Notes: generated by a model not told the origin, from the sequence alone. Numbered from the stretch's first letter, positions 8,463 through 17,759 are shown. The stretch is 64,000 nt of DNA from Oscillospiraceae bacterium (GCA_015068035.1 SVLI01000005.1:1-64000); one strand, 5' to 3'. Program-made: numbers and translations.

Positions 8463-8504
8463 GGGCAGCGGGCGATACATATTCTATATGCCGCCTCGCT
8501 GCCC
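8463..8504 (+). promoter_or_regulatory. Intercistronic stem-loop between binding protein and permease
   Basis: GGGCAGCG pairs with CGCTGCCC, with inner GGCG/CGCC pairing and no T-run. Such hairpins after binding-protein genes are known to protect the upstream mRNA and give an excess of binding protein over permease; that role is inferred. Confidence 0.6.
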
Positions 8505-8551
8505 ACATCCAATCACGTGATAAGTTCTATTAAGAAAGGGTAATGCATCCT

Positions 8552-9520
8552 ATGTTACGCTACGCAATTATCCGTATCCTGTGGCTTATCCCGATCCTCA
8601 TCTGCGTTACGTTTATCGTCTTCACGCTGGTTGATTTCGCGCCCGGCACCGTCGTTGACCTGATGATCACGCCTTCGATGACCCCCGAGCAGATCGATGA
8701 GCTGAAAGCAGAATATGATCTGGATAAACCCATGATTTACCGTTACGGTAAGTACATGTATAACCTTGTCACCAAGGGCGACCTTGGTACATCCCAGATG
8801 AGTAAGGAACCCGTCGCATTCGCGTTCTTCAGCCGTATGTGGTATTCGGTGTCCCTCTCCTTCTCGGGCCTCATCTTGGGTGTCATCATCGCAATTCCGC
8901 TTGGCATTCTGGCCGCGAAGGTCGCGGGCACGATCTGGGATAACCTGATCACCGCCTTCACCCTGATCGGCCTGTCCATGCCCGGCTTCTGGCTCAGCCT
9001 GATGCTGCTGCGCTGGTTCACCTTCAAGATCAAGCTCCTGCCTTCCGGCTATGACGGCACATGGAAGTGTTACGTTATCCCCACCATCGCGGCGGGCCTG
9101 ACGCTCAGCTCCATCGTCTGCCGTCAGACCAGATCCGCCATTCTGGAAGTCTCCAAGCAGGACTACCTGCGTACCGCGCGCGCCAAGGGCGTGCCGGAGC
9201 GTCAGGTTACCATCCGTCATAAGCTGCGCAACGCCTGGATCCCGATCATCACCCAGCTGGGTGGTCTGGTCGCCGGTTCTCTGGCCGGTAACGCGGTTAT
9301 CGAGCAGATCTTCACCTGGCCCGGCACCGGCCGTCTTCTGGTCACCGCCATCAACCAGCGTGACGAAATGATGACCTGCGGTCTCGTTATCCTGACCGCC
9401 ACCATGTTCTCCATCGTTCTGCTGATCGTTGACATCGTCTACGCTCTGGTTGACCCGCGCATCAAGTCTGCGTATGTGAGAAACAAGAAGCGCAAGAAGA
9501 AAGGAGCGGCTGCGGCATGA
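8552..9520 (+). CDS. dppB: ABC transporter permease, DppB/OppB type
   Basis: About 322 residues with an N-terminal membrane helix (MLRYAIIRILWLIPILICVT), a large periplasmic loop and a C-terminal five-helix permease domain. The EAA motif region reads TARAKGVPERQVTIRHKLRNA, which contacts the ATPases. Start choice: ATG at 8543 is only 2 bases after GAAAGGG, whereas ATG at 8552 leaves 11 and matches family starts; either is possible. Its stop overlaps the next permease start by 4 bases. Confidence 0.9.
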   Translation: MLRYAIIRILWLIPILICVTFIVFTLVDFAPGTVVDLMITPSMTPEQIDELKAEYDLDKPMIYRYGKYMYNLVTKGDLGTSQMSKEPVAFAFFSRMWYSVSLSFSGLILGVIIAIPLGILAAKVAGTIWDNLITAFTLIGLSMPGFWLSLMLLRWFTFKIKLLPSGYDGTWKCYVIPTIAAGLTLSSIVCRQTRSAILEVSKQDYLRTARAKGVPERQVTIRHKLRNAWIPIITQLGGLVAGSLAGNAVIEQIFTWPGTGRLLVTAINQRDEMMTCGLVILTATMFSIVLLIVDIVYALVDPRIKSAYVRNKKRKKKGAAAA

Positions 9521-10413
9521 GTAAGAAAGCTGCCTTTGCAACTCCGGACGGCCCCATCGTCTATAAGAAGAGAAGCCGTCTCATGGAGACCTGGAACAGC
9601 CTGAAGACCAACCCCGGCGCCGTTTTCGGCCTGATCGTGGTCGCGCTGTACATCCTGATGATGCTCCTCTCCTTCGTGCTCTACACGAGAGAAGACGTCG
9701 TCGCCATCAACGGTAAGGAAATGTTCCTCCGTCCCAGTGCGCAGCACTGGTTCGGTACTGACGAAAAGGGCCGTGACGTGTTCACCCGTATTATGTACGG
9801 TTCCCGTTACTCCCTGGCCGTCGGCTTCGGCGCCGTGGGCATCGGCCTGATCATCGGCGTCATCATCGGTGCCATCTCCGGCTACTTCGGCGGCGGCGTC
9901 GACATTCTCATCATGCGTTTTTGTGACGTTCTCTCCGCCATCCCCGGCACGCTGCTGTGCATGGTGCTTGTCGCCGCGCTCGGCCCCGGCCTGATTAACC
10001 TGCTCGTGTCCATCGGTGTCACGTCAATCGCGGGTTATATACGATTGGCCCGTGCCTCAGTTTTGGCAACGCGCGGTAACGAATATGTTGAAGCCGCGCG
10101 CGCAATCGGTATGTCTGAAGTGCGTATCGCACTGACCCAGGTTCTGCCGAACAGCTTGTCTCCGCTGATCGTTGCCACTTCCGGTAACATCGCCAGCTGC
10201 ATCCTGTCCGCCGCCGGCCTGAGCTTCCTCGGCTTCGGTGTTCCGGTGCCGCTGCCCGAGTGGGGCGCGCTGGTCTCCGGCGGCCGTACCTACATGCTCA
10301 AGGCCCCCTGGATGACGACCTTCCCCGGCGTCTTCATCATGGTCATCACCTTCGCCTGCGCTCTGCTGGGTGACGGTCTGCGTGATGCTCTTGACCCGAG
10401 ACTCAAGAAGTGA
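9517..10413 (+). CDS. dppC: ABC transporter permease, DppC/OppC type
   Basis: 298 residues, the second membrane subunit of the peptide importer. One helix near residues 35-57 is followed by a periplasmic part containing FGTDEKGRDVFTRI, a hallmark of DppC/OppC, and then the BPD permease domain with the EAA-type loop EAARAIGMSEVRIALTQVLPN. The start overlaps the preceding gene (ATGA), indicating translational coupling. Confidence 0.92.
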   Translation: MSKKAAFATPDGPIVYKKRSRLMETWNSLKTNPGAVFGLIVVALYILMMLLSFVLYTREDVVAINGKEMFLRPSAQHWFGTDEKGRDVFTRIMYGSRYSLAVGFGAVGIGLIIGVIIGAISGYFGGGVDILIMRFCDVLSAIPGTLLCMVLVAALGPGLINLLVSIGVTSIAGYIRLARASVLATRGNEYVEAARAIGMSEVRIALTQVLPNSLSPLIVATSGNIASCILSAAGLSFLGFGVPVPLPEWGALVSGGRTYMLKAPWMTTFPGVFIMVITFACALLGDGLRDALDPRLKK

Positions 10414-10424
10414 GGTCAGACACT

Positions 10425-11465
10425 ATGAACGAAACTTTGAAGAACAATACCGCAGCAGCGGAAGTGGACACTCGTGAGACTGTCCTTGAGGTCAAGGACC
10501 TCGTCGTGCAGTATGTCCTGAAAGAAGCCACGGTCGAAGCCGTTAACGACATCAGCTTCTCTCTGAAAGAGGGCGAAGCGATCGGCCTCGTGGGCGAGAC
10601 CGGCGCCGGCAAGACCACCACAGCGCTTGCGATTCTGAACCTGGTTCCGGACCCCCCCGGGGTCATCCAGCAGGGCAGCATCAGCGTCTGCGGCAATGAC
10701 ATGCTGAACCTGGATGTCAAGGAACTGCAGAAGATCCGCGGTAAAGACATCGCCATGATCTTCCAGGATCCCATGACCTCCCTGAACCCCGTGCTCGTCG
10801 TCGGCGAGCAGATCGCAGAGAGCGTGCGTCTGCATGAGGACGTCACCGCTTCTCAGGCCTTTGACCGCGCCATCGAGATGCTCGAGCTCGTCGGCATCCC
10901 CGGCGCCCGTGCGCACGACTATCCGCACCAGTTCTCCGGCGGCATGAAGCAGCGCGTGGTTATCGCCATCGCGCTGGCCTGCAACCCGAAGATCCTGATC
11001 GCGGACGAGCCGACCACCGCTCTGGACGTTACCATTCAGGCTCAGGTTCTGAGCATGATGAACGACCTGAAGGAAAAGTTCAACACCGCGCTCGTCATGA
11101 TCACGCACGACCTGGGCGTCGTTGCGAAGATGTGCGACAAGGTCGCCGTTATGTATGCCGGCCGCATCATCGAGTCCGGCACGCTGGAGGATGTTTACAA
11201 CACCACGCTGCATCCTTACACGGAAGGCCTGTTCAACTCTCTGCCCCGCATCAACAACAAGGGCGCCGAGCTCAAGCCGATCCCCGGCATGATGCCCGAC
11301 CCGACCCGCCTGCCGAAGGGCTGCGCGTTTGCGGAGCGCTGCAAGTACGCCACCGAGCGCTGCTTCGAGGAGCGTCCTGCCAGCCGCTATGTCAACGACA
11401 CGCACACCGTCGCCTGCCTGCGTTACGACGAGCCTGATTTCCACATTGAGGGGGTAGAAATATAA
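10425..11465 (+). CDS. dppD: Peptide ABC transporter ATP-binding protein, DppD/OppD type
   Basis: A 346-residue ATPase that energises the importer from the cytoplasmic face. Walker A is [10 protein letters not shown], the signature is FSGGMKQRV, Walker B is ILIADEP and the switch His is in MITHDLGVV. The C-terminal oligopeptide-transporter extension carries the Cys-rich [15 protein letters not shown], typical of the DppD/OppD group and often binding an Fe-S cluster. ATG at 10425 is preferred over GTG at 10410 because GAGG lies 9 bases before it. Confidence 0.92.
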   Translation: MNETLKNNTAAAEVDTRETVLEVKDLVVQYVLKEATVEAVNDISFSLKEGEAIGLVGETGAGKTTTALAILNLVPDPPGVIQQGSISVCGNDMLNLDVKELQKIRGKDIAMIFQDPMTSLNPVLVVGEQIAESVRLHEDVTASQAFDRAIEMLELVGIPGARAHDYPHQFSGGMKQRVVIAIALACNPKILIADEPTTALDVTIQAQVLSMMNDLKEKFNTALVMITHDLGVVAKMCDKVAVMYAGRIIESGTLEDVYNTTLHPYTEGLFNSLPRINNKGAELKPIPGMMPDPTRLPKGCAFAERCKYATERCFEERPASRYVNDTHTVACLRYDEPDFHIEGVEI

Positions 11466-12457
11466 TGGCAGATAATATTATTGAAGTAAAGAACTTAAAG
11501 AAGTACTTTAAGACCCCCCACGGCATCGTTCACGCGGTGGACGATGTCAGCTTCAACATTGAGCGCGGCAAGACCCTTGGCGTCGTCGGCGAGTCCGGCT
11601 GCGGCAAGTCCACTCTGGGCCGTAACATCATCCGCCTGCAGGATCCGACCGCCGGCCAGATCATCTATGACGGCCAGGACATCACGGATCTGAACAACCA
11701 GCAGATGAAGAGAATGCGTCACGACCTGCAGATCATCTTCCAGGACCCGTATTCCTCCCTCAACCCGAGAAAGACGGTTATGGAGATCATCTCTGAGCCC
11801 ATCCTCTTCAACAAGCTGATGAAGGGCTCCAACAAGCAGGACGTTGAAAAGCGCGTCCGCGAGCTGATGGATACCGTCGGTCTGGCGCAGCGCCTGATCA
11901 ACTCCTATCCGCACGAGCTCGACGGTGGCCGCCGTCAGCGTATCGGCATCGCCCGTGCCCTGTCCCTGAATCCGAAGTTCATCGTGTGCGACGAGCCCGT
12001 CTCCGCGCTGGACGTGTCCATTCAGGCGCAGGTATTGAACCTCTTGAAGGATCTGCAGAAGGAAATGGGTCTGACCTACATGTTCATCACGCATGACCTC
12101 TCCGTCGTCAACTACTTCTCTGATGACATTCTGGTTATGTACCTGGGCATGGTCGTTGAGAAGGCTCCGGCCGAGGTTCTGTTCAAGAACCCCATTCACC
12201 CCTACACCAAGGCGCTGCTCAGCGCCATCCTGGTGCCGAAGGTCAATGGCAACCCGGATCACATCTCTCTGCGCGGCGAGGTTACCTCTCCCATCGACCC
12301 GCCGGACGAGTGCCGCTTCACCCGTCGCTGCGACTATATCTGCGACGCCTGCAAGGCCGGCACGCCTCCGCTCATCGAGATCGAGCCGAACCACTTCGTG
12401 GCCTGCCACTGCGTGAAGCCCGAGGGCATCACCCTGCAGCGCACCGTTGGTGTGTAA
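11465..12457 (+). CDS. dppF: Peptide ABC transporter ATP-binding protein, DppF/OppF type
   Basis: The 330-residue partner ATPase of DppD. Walker A is GESGCGKST, Walker B is FIVCDEP, the switch region is [10 protein letters not shown] and the Cys-rich C-terminal tail is [14 protein letters not shown]. The ABC signature reads LDGGRRQRI instead of the usual LSGGQRQRI, so Ser is Asp and Gln is Arg. The start overlaps the previous stop by one base (TAATG). A 13-bp perfect stem at 12475-12516 closes the operon. Confidence 0.91.
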   Translation: MADNIIEVKNLKKYFKTPHGIVHAVDDVSFNIERGKTLGVVGESGCGKSTLGRNIIRLQDPTAGQIIYDGQDITDLNNQQMKRMRHDLQIIFQDPYSSLNPRKTVMEIISEPILFNKLMKGSNKQDVEKRVRELMDTVGLAQRLINSYPHELDGGRRQRIGIARALSLNPKFIVCDEPVSALDVSIQAQVLNLLKDLQKEMGLTYMFITHDLSVVNYFSDDILVMYLGMVVEKAPAEVLFKNPIHPYTKALLSAILVPKVNGNPDHISLRGEVTSPIDPPDECRFTRRCDYICDACKAGTPPLIEIEPNHFVACHCVKPEGITLQRTVGV

Positions 12458-12474
12458 GCTGAACAATTAGAACG

Positions 12475-12516
12475 AATTGCCAAGTGCCGCCGCAACAGCG
12501 GTTGCACTTGGCAATT
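12475..12516 (+). terminator. Stem-loop closing the peptide importer operon
   Basis: AATTGCCAAGTGC and GCACTTGGCAATT form a perfect 13-bp stem, 18 bases after dppF. The following tract is only TTTCTAT, so termination may be moderate. Confidence 0.65.
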
Positions 12517-12605
12517 TCTATAAGCGGAGAAGCTGGCATGAAAGGCAGAGCCTTTTGCCATCCCCCCCAAAAAAGCCTCTCCTCTGTCGGTGCGCACCAA
12601 TCCTA

Positions 12606-13104
12606 AGCCTCCCCTGTGTAAGGGGAGGTGCCCAGTGCGCACACTGGGCGGAGGGGTTGACAAAAATCCGATGCACACGGACTTGATGCCACGGAGGGAA
12701 CACCATGCAGCCAAAACACAATAAACAGCTGACTCCGTACGCAAAGCAGCTGCGCAAGGACATGACAAAGGAAGAGCGCCATCTGTGGTATGACTTTCTG
12801 CGAAGCTATCCGGTGCGCTTCTCAAGGCAGAAGGTGCTGGGGCAGTACATCGTCGATTTTTACAGCGCTGAGGCAAAAATCATCATTGAATTGGACGGCT
12901 CACAGCATTACGAGCTGTCCGCACAGCGGGAAGATGCGCATCGCAGCGCATTTTTAGAGGAATACGGACTGACGGTGATCCGAATCCCCAACAGCGAAGT
13001 CAATCGGAATTTTGAAGCTGTGTGCGCACATATTGATACCGCAGTAAGACAATCCCTCAGTCACGGCTAACGCCGCGACAGCTCCCTTTACACAAGGGAG
13101 CCTC
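12606..13104. mobile_element. Candidate element: DUF559 gene bounded by inverted family A repeats
   Basis: The left end (12606-12661) is a family A repeat in plus orientation. The right end (13050-13104) is a family A repeat in minus orientation. They enclose only the DUF559 gene, whose last codons lie inside the right repeat. The same inverted arrangement without a gene occurs at 507-656, 15896-16040 and 25939-26083. Mobility is inferred; no target duplication was defined. Confidence 0.45.
12705..13070 (+). CDS. DUF559 endonuclease-like protein
   Basis: 121 residues of the DUF559 family, related to very-short-patch-repair-type nucleases. Family features seen: an N-terminal basic LTPYAKQLRKDMTKEERHLW, RQKVLGQYIVDFYS, then IIELDGSQHY with the acidic residue of the nuclease core, and YGLTVIRIPNSEV. 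It is about the usual length. The gene sits between two inverted family A repeats, and its C-terminus is encoded in the right one, so it may belong to the repeat element. The upstream GGAGGGAACACC supports the start. Biochemical function in this family is not established. Confidence 0.8.
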   Translation: MQPKHNKQLTPYAKQLRKDMTKEERHLWYDFLRSYPVRFSRQKVLGQYIVDFYSAEAKIIIELDGSQHYELSAQREDAHRSAFLEEYGLTVIRIPNSEVNRNFEAVCAHIDTAVRQSLSHG

Positions 13105-13175
13105 TGCACCCCCACAACACCCCCCCAACTTTCGCATATCCATAAAATATAAGAAAATATAAGGAGGAACCCCCT

Positions 13176-13667
13176 ATGCCCATGAACAACGAAGGCAAAT
13201 ACGGCCACCTGATTATGCAGGAGTGCATCCTGCCCGAGCGTCTTGCCAAGCCCGAGGTCGTCGAGCAGTACGAAAAATTCGGCAAGCGCATCCATTGGGT
13301 CGATAACAACAACATCCCCGGCGCGTTCCAGATGAACACAAGCTGGTACAAAAAGCCCAACCGCGAGTTCTCCGTTCCCGGCAAGGGCGTCATGGCGCCG
13401 CACGCGCACGACTGCGCGGAGATTCTGGGCTTCTACGGCTCTGACCCCGAGCATCCCGAGGAGCTTAACGGCGAAATCGAGTTCCATATCGACGGCGAGA
13501 AGCACATTTTCACCAAGAGCACGATGGTTTTCCTGCCCGCCGGACTGCCGCATTGCCCGCTGGTCATCAACCGCGCCGACCGCCCGATTTTCCATTACAG
13601 CGTCCTCATGGCGGAGACCTATTCCTACCTCGACCCCGTAACCGGCGAGCCCATCGCCAAGGATTGA
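13176..13667 (+). CDS. Cupin-fold protein
   Basis: 163 residues with one cupin barrel. Metal-ligand motif 1 is seen as APHAHDCAEILGFYG (two His and a Glu, about residues 72-86) and motif 2 as LPAGLPHCPL (about 125-134). The N-terminal third is a family-specific extension. AAGGAGG at 13161-13167 sets the start. It stands alone between the DUF559 element and a peptide-binding lipoprotein gene. Cupins cover many enzymes and binding proteins, so no function is proposed. Confidence 0.8.
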   Translation: MPMNNEGKYGHLIMQECILPERLAKPEVVEQYEKFGKRIHWVDNNNIPGAFQMNTSWYKKPNREFSVPGKGVMAPHAHDCAEILGFYGSDPEHPEELNGEIEFHIDGEKHIFTKSTMVFLPAGLPHCPLVINRADRPIFHYSVLMAETYSYLDPVTGEPIAKD

Positions 13668-13719
13668 TGCCGCGCGAAATTAATTTAGTAATAATTTCAT
13701 AATATTTTTTGCAGAACAC

Positions 13720-13757
13720 TTGAAAAGTGAGGAGAGATGTGATATGCTCTCCTCACT
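13720..13757 (+). promoter_or_regulatory. Promoter of second binding-protein gene with overlapping palindrome
   Basis: TTGAAA (13720-13725), a 17-base spacer, then TATGCT (13743-13748). AGTGAGGAGAG (13726-13736) and CTCTCCTCACT (13747-13757) form a perfect inverted repeat covering the spacer and the -10 box, so it could be an operator or a hairpin at the 5' end of the RNA. The 5' flank AACAC matches the promoter at 6629. Confidence 0.6.
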
Positions 13758-13907
13758 GGTATTTTTAACTGAAAAAAGCGGTTTGGGGTAGCCGGATTTC
13801 TTTCAGGTTACATAATACCGGATGTAAGGATTCCCTGAGTTTGCGTATTGCGCAAGTTTATGGGATGCAATCAAAATTGCGCGAAAATGAAAACAAGGAG
13901 AAGAATT

Positions 13908-15530
13908 ATGAAGAAGACTGTCAAAATTCTTAGCATCGTTCTTGCCCTCGTTCTCGTGGTCGGCCTGTTTGCTGCCTGCGGCGGCGAAGACACGCCCGAT
14001 GAGCCCGTCAATGACGAGCCCAAGGTCACCTTGAACACCGAAGATGGCGGCGGCATGGACCTCTCCGGCGGCGAGATCACTGAGGAAACCAAGTTTAAGG
14101 ATGACCTGACCATGGCCATCGGCGACTTCGCGACTGCCAACCCCCTGAACCCCGCGTTCATCCTGGCTGGCTGCAACGGCATCGTCACCATGGTTTGGGA
14201 TAGCCTGCTCCGCCGTGACGCCGATCTCGTGAACCAGCCCTGCCTGGCCACCGAGGTCACCACTGAGGACTACATCACCTGGCATGTCAAGCTGCGTGAA
14301 GGCGTCAAGTGGCACGACGGCGGCGACTTCACCGCTGCTGACGTTGAGTTCACCTTCGATTACATCATGTCCACTCCTGGTGCCGTTGCGCAGCAGAAGT
14401 GGGGCTGCATCGATCACTGCGATATCAAGGACGACTACACCATGGATATCGTCCTGAAGTATCCCAATGTTGACTTCGACACCTACATGGTCGAGCCCCT
14501 CTGCTCCGGCATCTACTCCAAGGCTGCCGTCGAGGCGGATCCCGAGAACGGCATGATGATCGGCACCGGCCCCTGGAAGTTTGTCGAAGCCATCCCCGGC
14601 AACTACCTCAAGCTTGAGGCCAACGAAGAGTACTGGGGCGAGAAGGTCAAGGCCAAGACTCTGACCCAGAAGGTCGTTCTTGAGCAGAGCGTCATCACCA
14701 TGATGTTCCTCAACGGCGAGCTTGACTGGTGCGGCGTCACCGTCGACGAGCTGCCCAACTTCGAGGGCGTCGAGGGCATTGAGATGGTCGACTATGTCAC
14801 CTCCAACACCCTGTACCTCGCTTTCAACCTGTGCAACCCCCTGATGAGCGACATCAACTTCCGTCTGGCTGTTGCCCACGCCATCGATCCTGAGGTCTGC
14901 ACGCAGGTCTGCAGCCAGGGCTACGCTCAAACCCACGACAGTGCTGCTTACTGGGGCGGCCGTACCGATTACAAGAACCCCAACCTCCCCTTCTGGGAGC
15001 AGGATCTTGACAAGGCCAAGGAGTATCTGGCTGCCTCCGCTTACAACGGCGAGACCGTCCAGATCATGGCCTCCATCCCCGGCTTCACCATTCCTGTCGC
15101 CGAAGTGTTCCAGGAGCAGCTCGAGGCCATCGGCATGGTCGTTGAAGTTGACCAGCCCGACAACGCTTCTCTGACTTCCCGCACTCTGCCCGGCGCCACC
15201 GAGTGGCACATGATGATCAACTCCGGCCCGTGGAACAACCTGGCCTCCTCCTGCGAGCTCTTCTTCATGAAGGGCATGTTCGCGAACAAGGCCAACTGGG
15301 AGAACCCGCGCGTCCAGGAGCTGCTCCAGAAGGCTGCCGGCACTCCGAACGGCCCCGAGCGTGAAGCTCTGTACTACGAGGTCCAGGAGATCTGCGCTGA
15401 AGAGATCCCCTTCATCGGCGTCAACAACGGCATGGCCTTCTCGGCTCGCTGGAAAGGCGTCGGCGGCATGATCTACTTCGCTGACGGTTATCCGGATTAC
15501 GCCCACGTCTACAGAATCATCGAGGAGTAA
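13908..15530 (+). CDS. Second peptide-type ABC substrate-binding lipoprotein
   Basis: A 540-residue family 5 binding protein, paralogous to the one at 6789-8399. Both share an acidic linker after the lipid-anchored Cys, LNPAF, ENGMMIGTGPW and a matching AKEYLAAS-YNGE segment. The signal peptide MKKTVKILSIVLALVLVVGL is followed by a lipobox with Cys at about residue 23. AAGGAG at 13895-13900 and the signal sequence place the start here rather than 20 codons upstream. No transporter genes follow, so it probably feeds the importer encoded at 8.5-12.5 kb with another peptide set. It ends at a strong terminator. Confidence 0.92.
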   Translation: MKKTVKILSIVLALVLVVGLFAACGGEDTPDEPVNDEPKVTLNTEDGGGMDLSGGEITEETKFKDDLTMAIGDFATANPLNPAFILAGCNGIVTMVWDSLLRRDADLVNQPCLATEVTTEDYITWHVKLREGVKWHDGGDFTAADVEFTFDYIMSTPGAVAQQKWGCIDHCDIKDDYTMDIVLKYPNVDFDTYMVEPLCSGIYSKAAVEADPENGMMIGTGPWKFVEAIPGNYLKLEANEEYWGEKVKAKTLTQKVVLEQSVITMMFLNGELDWCGVTVDELPNFEGVEGIEMVDYVTSNTLYLAFNLCNPLMSDINFRLAVAHAIDPEVCTQVCSQGYAQTHDSAAYWGGRTDYKNPNLPFWEQDLDKAKEYLAASAYNGETVQIMASIPGFTIPVAEVFQEQLEAIGMVVEVDQPDNASLTSRTLPGATEWHMMINSGPWNNLASSCELFFMKGMFANKANWENPRVQELLQKAAGTPNGPEREALYYEVQEICAEEIPFIGVNNGMAFSARWKGVGGMIYFADGYPDYAHVYRIIEE

Positions 15531-15573
15531 TCCTTTCTGACTCTGCCTGAACGGGCAAAACTAAATCACCCCA

Positions 15574-15606
15574 GGCGGCAAAGGCTTCGGCCTTTGCCGC
15601 TTTTAT
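15574..15606 (+). terminator. Terminator after second binding-protein gene
   Basis: Perfect stem GCGGCAAAGGC / GCCTTTGCCGC with a TTCG loop, followed by TTTTATATTTT. Confidence 0.92.
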
Positions 15607-15621
15607 ATTTTCTCACCGCCC

Positions 15622-16040
15622 CTTGGCTCCCCCTTTGGGGGAGCTGGCGCCGTCAGGCGACTGAGAGGGCAACGCCGCAGCCACGGCAGCGCATCGAGGC
15701 ATTCCATGCCTCCGGCGGCCACATTTCTCTTTTTGAAAAGAGAAATATGGAAAAGAGAAAAGCGCCTGCGGGCGCGGGGTTAAAAAATTATCGCTTCGCT
15801 CTGTGGTGCGCGCGCTGACGCGCGAAAGTGTCGCGGCGGACTTCGTGGCCGCCGCTGGTGCGGTGGGACGGGGAAGAGGTTTTTGCCGCACCAGAGGCTC
15901 CCTTGTGTAAAGGGAGCTGTCACCGAAGGTGACTGAGGGATTGTGCTTGTCGCCCGCCGCAGCCACGCCATAAGACCGAACCGTCAACCCCTCCGTCTTC
16001 GCCAGTCGGCTCAGCCACCTCCCCTTACACAGGGGAGGCT
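15622..16040. repeat. Cluster: A-type unit, family B copy 4 and family A inverted pair
   Basis: 15622-15670 is an A' unit (GGCTCCCCC hairpin, ending GACTGAGAGGGC). 15671-15895 is family B in plus orientation. 15896-15943 (plus) and 15984-16040 (minus) are a family A inverted pair around a 40-base core that resembles the core at 560-599. Nothing here looks coding. Confidence 0.75.
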
Positions 16041-16160
16041 TTTTTTACGCTTCGCCGCGGCTGCGGCAAAAACTTCTCCCCCGTCGCTGCAGCGGGGGAG
16101 AAGTTGCTGTACGCCGCACCCGCGCCTCTGTGTTTCCGTAAAACTTTTTTTCGTAACGTA

Positions 16161-16189
16161 TTGAATCTGCTGTTTATCGGTGCTATAAT
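16161..16189 (+). promoter_or_regulatory. Promoter of MATE exporter gene
   Basis: TTGAAT (16161-16166), a 17-base spacer, then TATAAT (16184-16189) preceded by TGC, an extended -10. Confidence 0.75.
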
Positions 16190-16233
16190 AAGCAGGTTAA
16201 GAAAAGATAACGAGAAAAGAGTGAACGAAGACA

Positions 16234-17682
16234 ATGCAAAAGACGAAAGAGGAGCGGCGCGCAATACTCCTGGACGAGTCGCGCTCGCCGGTCCGCAACA
16301 TCATCTGGCTGGCATGGCCAATTTTCCTGGAGAACGTGCTCTCCACCCTCGTGTCCTATGCGGACACCGCGATGGTCGGCGCCCTGGGCGCTTACGCCAC
16401 CGCATCCGTTTCCATCAGCAACTCGGTTGTGTTCCTGTTCAACGGCACGATTCTGGCGCTCGGCGTCGGCGTCACGGCGCTGATCTCGCAGAGTATCGGC
16501 GCGCAGGATTATGACCTGACGAAAAAATTAGCGCGGCACGCGGTGCTGATTTTGCTCTACCTCGGCCTGCCGATCGCGCTTCTGCTCGGCCTCGGCAGCC
16601 GGCTCATCCCGCTGTGGATGGGCGCGGGCCCGGACATCATCGACTACGCCGCACGGTATAACACCATCGTCGCGTTCGGACGGCCCTTTGCCATCGCCTC
16701 GATGCTGATCTTCTCGGCAATGCGCGGCTGCGGCGACACGAAAACCCCGCTGCGCATCAACATCGGCGTCAACATCGCCAACGTGGTCGGCAACTTCTTC
16801 CTCATCAACCCGACCCGCACGGTGGAGATTCTCGGCATGAACATCAAGATCATCGGCGCGGGCTGGGGCGTCGCCGGTGCGGCTGCCGCAACGGCCTTTT
16901 CCTGGTTCCTCGGCGGCGGCGCGGCGCTGCTCATCCTCTTCCGCAAGAAGAGCCTGCCCATGTGCATCTCGATTAAGGACAGCTTCCGCATGGACTTCAA
17001 GGTCATGGGCCGCATCCTCAAGATCAGCATCCCCGCCATGGTCGAGCGCGTGTGCATGTCGCTTGCCGGCGTTGTCATCGCCCGCAGCATCGCCAGCCTC
17101 GGCACCGTGGCGATTGCCGCAAACTCCGTTTATGTCACGGCTGAGGGCATCGCCTTCATGCCCGGCTTCGCCTTTGCCTCCGCGAGCACAACGCTCGTCG
17201 GCCAGAGCATCGGCGCGAAGAAGATGGATCTTGCCTCGCGCTATATGCGCTCCTGCGTGATCACCGCCGTCATCGTGATGGCCGTGGCCGGCGCTGGGCT
17301 GTTCTTCTTCGGCAAGTATATTGTGCGCGTCTTCACGCCCGACCCGGACGTCATCGCGCTGGCCACCGTCTGCCTGCAGATCGCGGCGCTGCTGCAGCCT
17401 GCGCAGACGGGCGCAATGGTCTTCGCCGGCGGCCTGCGCGGCGCGGGCGATACGCTCTGGCCCATGATCATCACCGCCTCTTGCATGTGGGTGTTCCGCG
17501 CCGGCATCGGCGCCATCCTGTGCATCGGCGTGTTTGGCCTCGGCCTGCCCGCCGCGGTGTGGTGCATGGTGGCGGACAGCTATGTGCGCTTTTTCCTGTT
17601 CTTCCTGCGCACGAAAACCGGAAAGTGGAAAACCGTTTCCCTCAAAAAGCAGGAACTTTCGGAAGCGAAGTCCGAGGGCTGA
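16234..17682 (+). CDS. MATE family multidrug/organic cation exporter
   Basis: 482 residues with about 12 membrane helices and the two-fold MatE repeat typical of multi-antimicrobial extrusion proteins. The first half starts NIIWLAWPIFLENVLSTLVSYADTAMVG (shown in part by residues 21-48), with ALISQSIGAQD next. The second half has AANSVYVTAEGIAFMPGFAF and TLVGQSIGAKK, mirroring the first. Family members exchange drugs or metabolites for Na+ or H+. The substrate cannot be read. The gene is monocistronic with its own promoter and terminator. Confidence 0.9.
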   Translation: MQKTKEERRAILLDESRSPVRNIIWLAWPIFLENVLSTLVSYADTAMVGALGAYATASVSISNSVVFLFNGTILALGVGVTALISQSIGAQDYDLTKKLARHAVLILLYLGLPIALLLGLGSRLIPLWMGAGPDIIDYAARYNTIVAFGRPFAIASMLIFSAMRGCGDTKTPLRINIGVNIANVVGNFFLINPTRTVEILGMNIKIIGAGWGVAGAAAATAFSWFLGGGAALLILFRKKSLPMCISIKDSFRMDFKVMGRILKISIPAMVERVCMSLAGVVIARSIASLGTVAIAANSVYVTAEGIAFMPGFAFASASTTLVGQSIGAKKMDLASRYMRSCVITAVIVMAVAGAGLFFFGKYIVRVFTPDPDVIALATVCLQIAALLQPAQTGAMVFAGGLRGAGDTLWPMIITASCMWVFRAGIGAILCIGVFGLGLPAAVWCMVADSYVRFFLFFLRTKTGKWKTVSLKKQELSEAKSEG

Positions 17683-17720
17683 GTTTAGCCGCGCTCCCGT
17701 GCTGAAAAACAGATAAACCC

Positions 17721-17759
17721 AAAAGGGGCGGACACGAAACCCGTGTCCGCCCCTTTTTC
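17721..17759 (+). terminator. Terminator after MATE gene
   Basis: Perfect stem AAAAGGGGCGGACACG / CGTGTCCGCCCCTTTT followed by TCTGTTTT. Confidence 0.92.
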
